Source: Nitrososphaerota archaeon (GTDB taxonomy: Archaea > Thermoproteota > Nitrososphaeria > Nitrososphaerales > CADDZS01). From it: 19,519 nucleotides of DNA. The stretch spans positions 1 to 19,519 of the forward strand of contig JAPCJV010000002.1 in assembly GCA_027886785.1 (NCBI GenBank). Reading direction: 5' to 3'. Below the pieces are notes generated by a model. That model was not told where the DNA came from. It searched no databases and worked only from the letters and a program-made list of their open reading frames with translations. This document shows, piece after piece, positions 19,453-19,519 of the stretch; within the stretch, counting starts at the first letter, position 1, and each line of letters begins with the position of its first letter. Position numbers and translations under genes: made by a program.

Positions 19453-19519
19453 ATCCTGGAACAATTACTTCTCTAAAAGGTTTAAAATTTAATCGATGGA
19501 CGGTACTTGACTTTGCAGA
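19449..19519 (+). CDS. Start of a possible homing-type nuclease (partial at right edge)
   Basis: ATG 19449 overlaps the glycosyltransferase stop (ATGA), and the frame remains open to the window end for 23 codons. The residues LKGLKFNRWTVLDFA match the opening pattern LxGxxFxxxTVLE that I know from the N-termini of phage HNH and AP2-domain homing nucleases. The catalytic part is outside the window, so the type cannot be confirmed. If correct, it is the third such gene in 11 kb. Confidence 0.4.
   Translation, partial: MNPGTITSLKGLKFNRWTVLDFA

Noticed and set aside
1..19519. CRISPR arrays, insertion sequences or anti-CRISPR/defence loci.
   Set aside because: No regularly spaced direct repeats, transposase or terminal inverted repeats were found, and no gene matches a defence family I can name.

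Overview
The window reads as one replication, recombination and modification module of a double-stranded DNA tailed bacteriophage (or a closely related prophage). All recognisable genes are on the + strand, most are joined by 1-4 base stop/start overlaps (ATGA, TTGA, GTGA, TGATG), and many are small proteins of unknown function. Shine-Dalgarno sequences of AGGAG type are common, which points to a bacterial host. One gene carries a Sec-type signal peptide. Neither the host nor the phage genus can be named from the sequence alone, and no structural, packaging, integrase or convincing lysis gene is visible.

Layout. 1-937: end of an unknown gene, then a DnaQ-like 3'-5' exonuclease. 938-1143: two tandem, strongly paired RNA-like elements. 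1144-3945: a probable ssDNA-binding protein and a PrimPol/helicase-like protein, separated by a three-hairpin leader. 3962-6474: two unknown genes, a cytosine-C5 DNA methyltransferase overlapped by a long second reading frame, and two small Cys-containing proteins. 6461-9117: family A DNA polymerase and a free-standing HNH nuclease. 9114-11570: a strong sigma70-type promoter, a probable single-strand-annealing recombinase with an AT-hook, four tiny proteins (two with membrane helices) and an exported protein. 11571-12017: about 450 bases without a credible gene, G+C-rich and full of nested complementary segments. 12018-15638: two small genes, a UvrD-like SF1 helicase, a second HNH nuclease and a RecB/Cas4-like PD-(D/E)XK nuclease. 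15635-16907: an ASCH-domain protein, two small Cys-containing proteins and a helix-turn-helix protein. 16908-17774: a structured leader, an unknown gene and tRNA-Asn(GUU) with an encoded CCA. 17793-19519: three small or basic unknown proteins, a family 2 glycosyltransferase and the start of what may be a third homing-type nuclease.

How it fits together: the primase/helicase-like protein, family A polymerase, ssDNA-binding protein and exonuclease would form a replisome. The annealing protein, PD-(D/E)XK nuclease and UvrD-like helicase look like recombination machinery. The methyltransferase, and possibly the glycosyltransferase, would modify DNA or a surface. The HNH genes look like selfish homing elements inserted between essential genes.

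The most interesting parts are the untranslated structured regions (938-1143, 1787-1843, 11581-11974, 16911-16956) and the dual-coded methyltransferase. The pairings were found by eye; no folding energy or covariation was computed.
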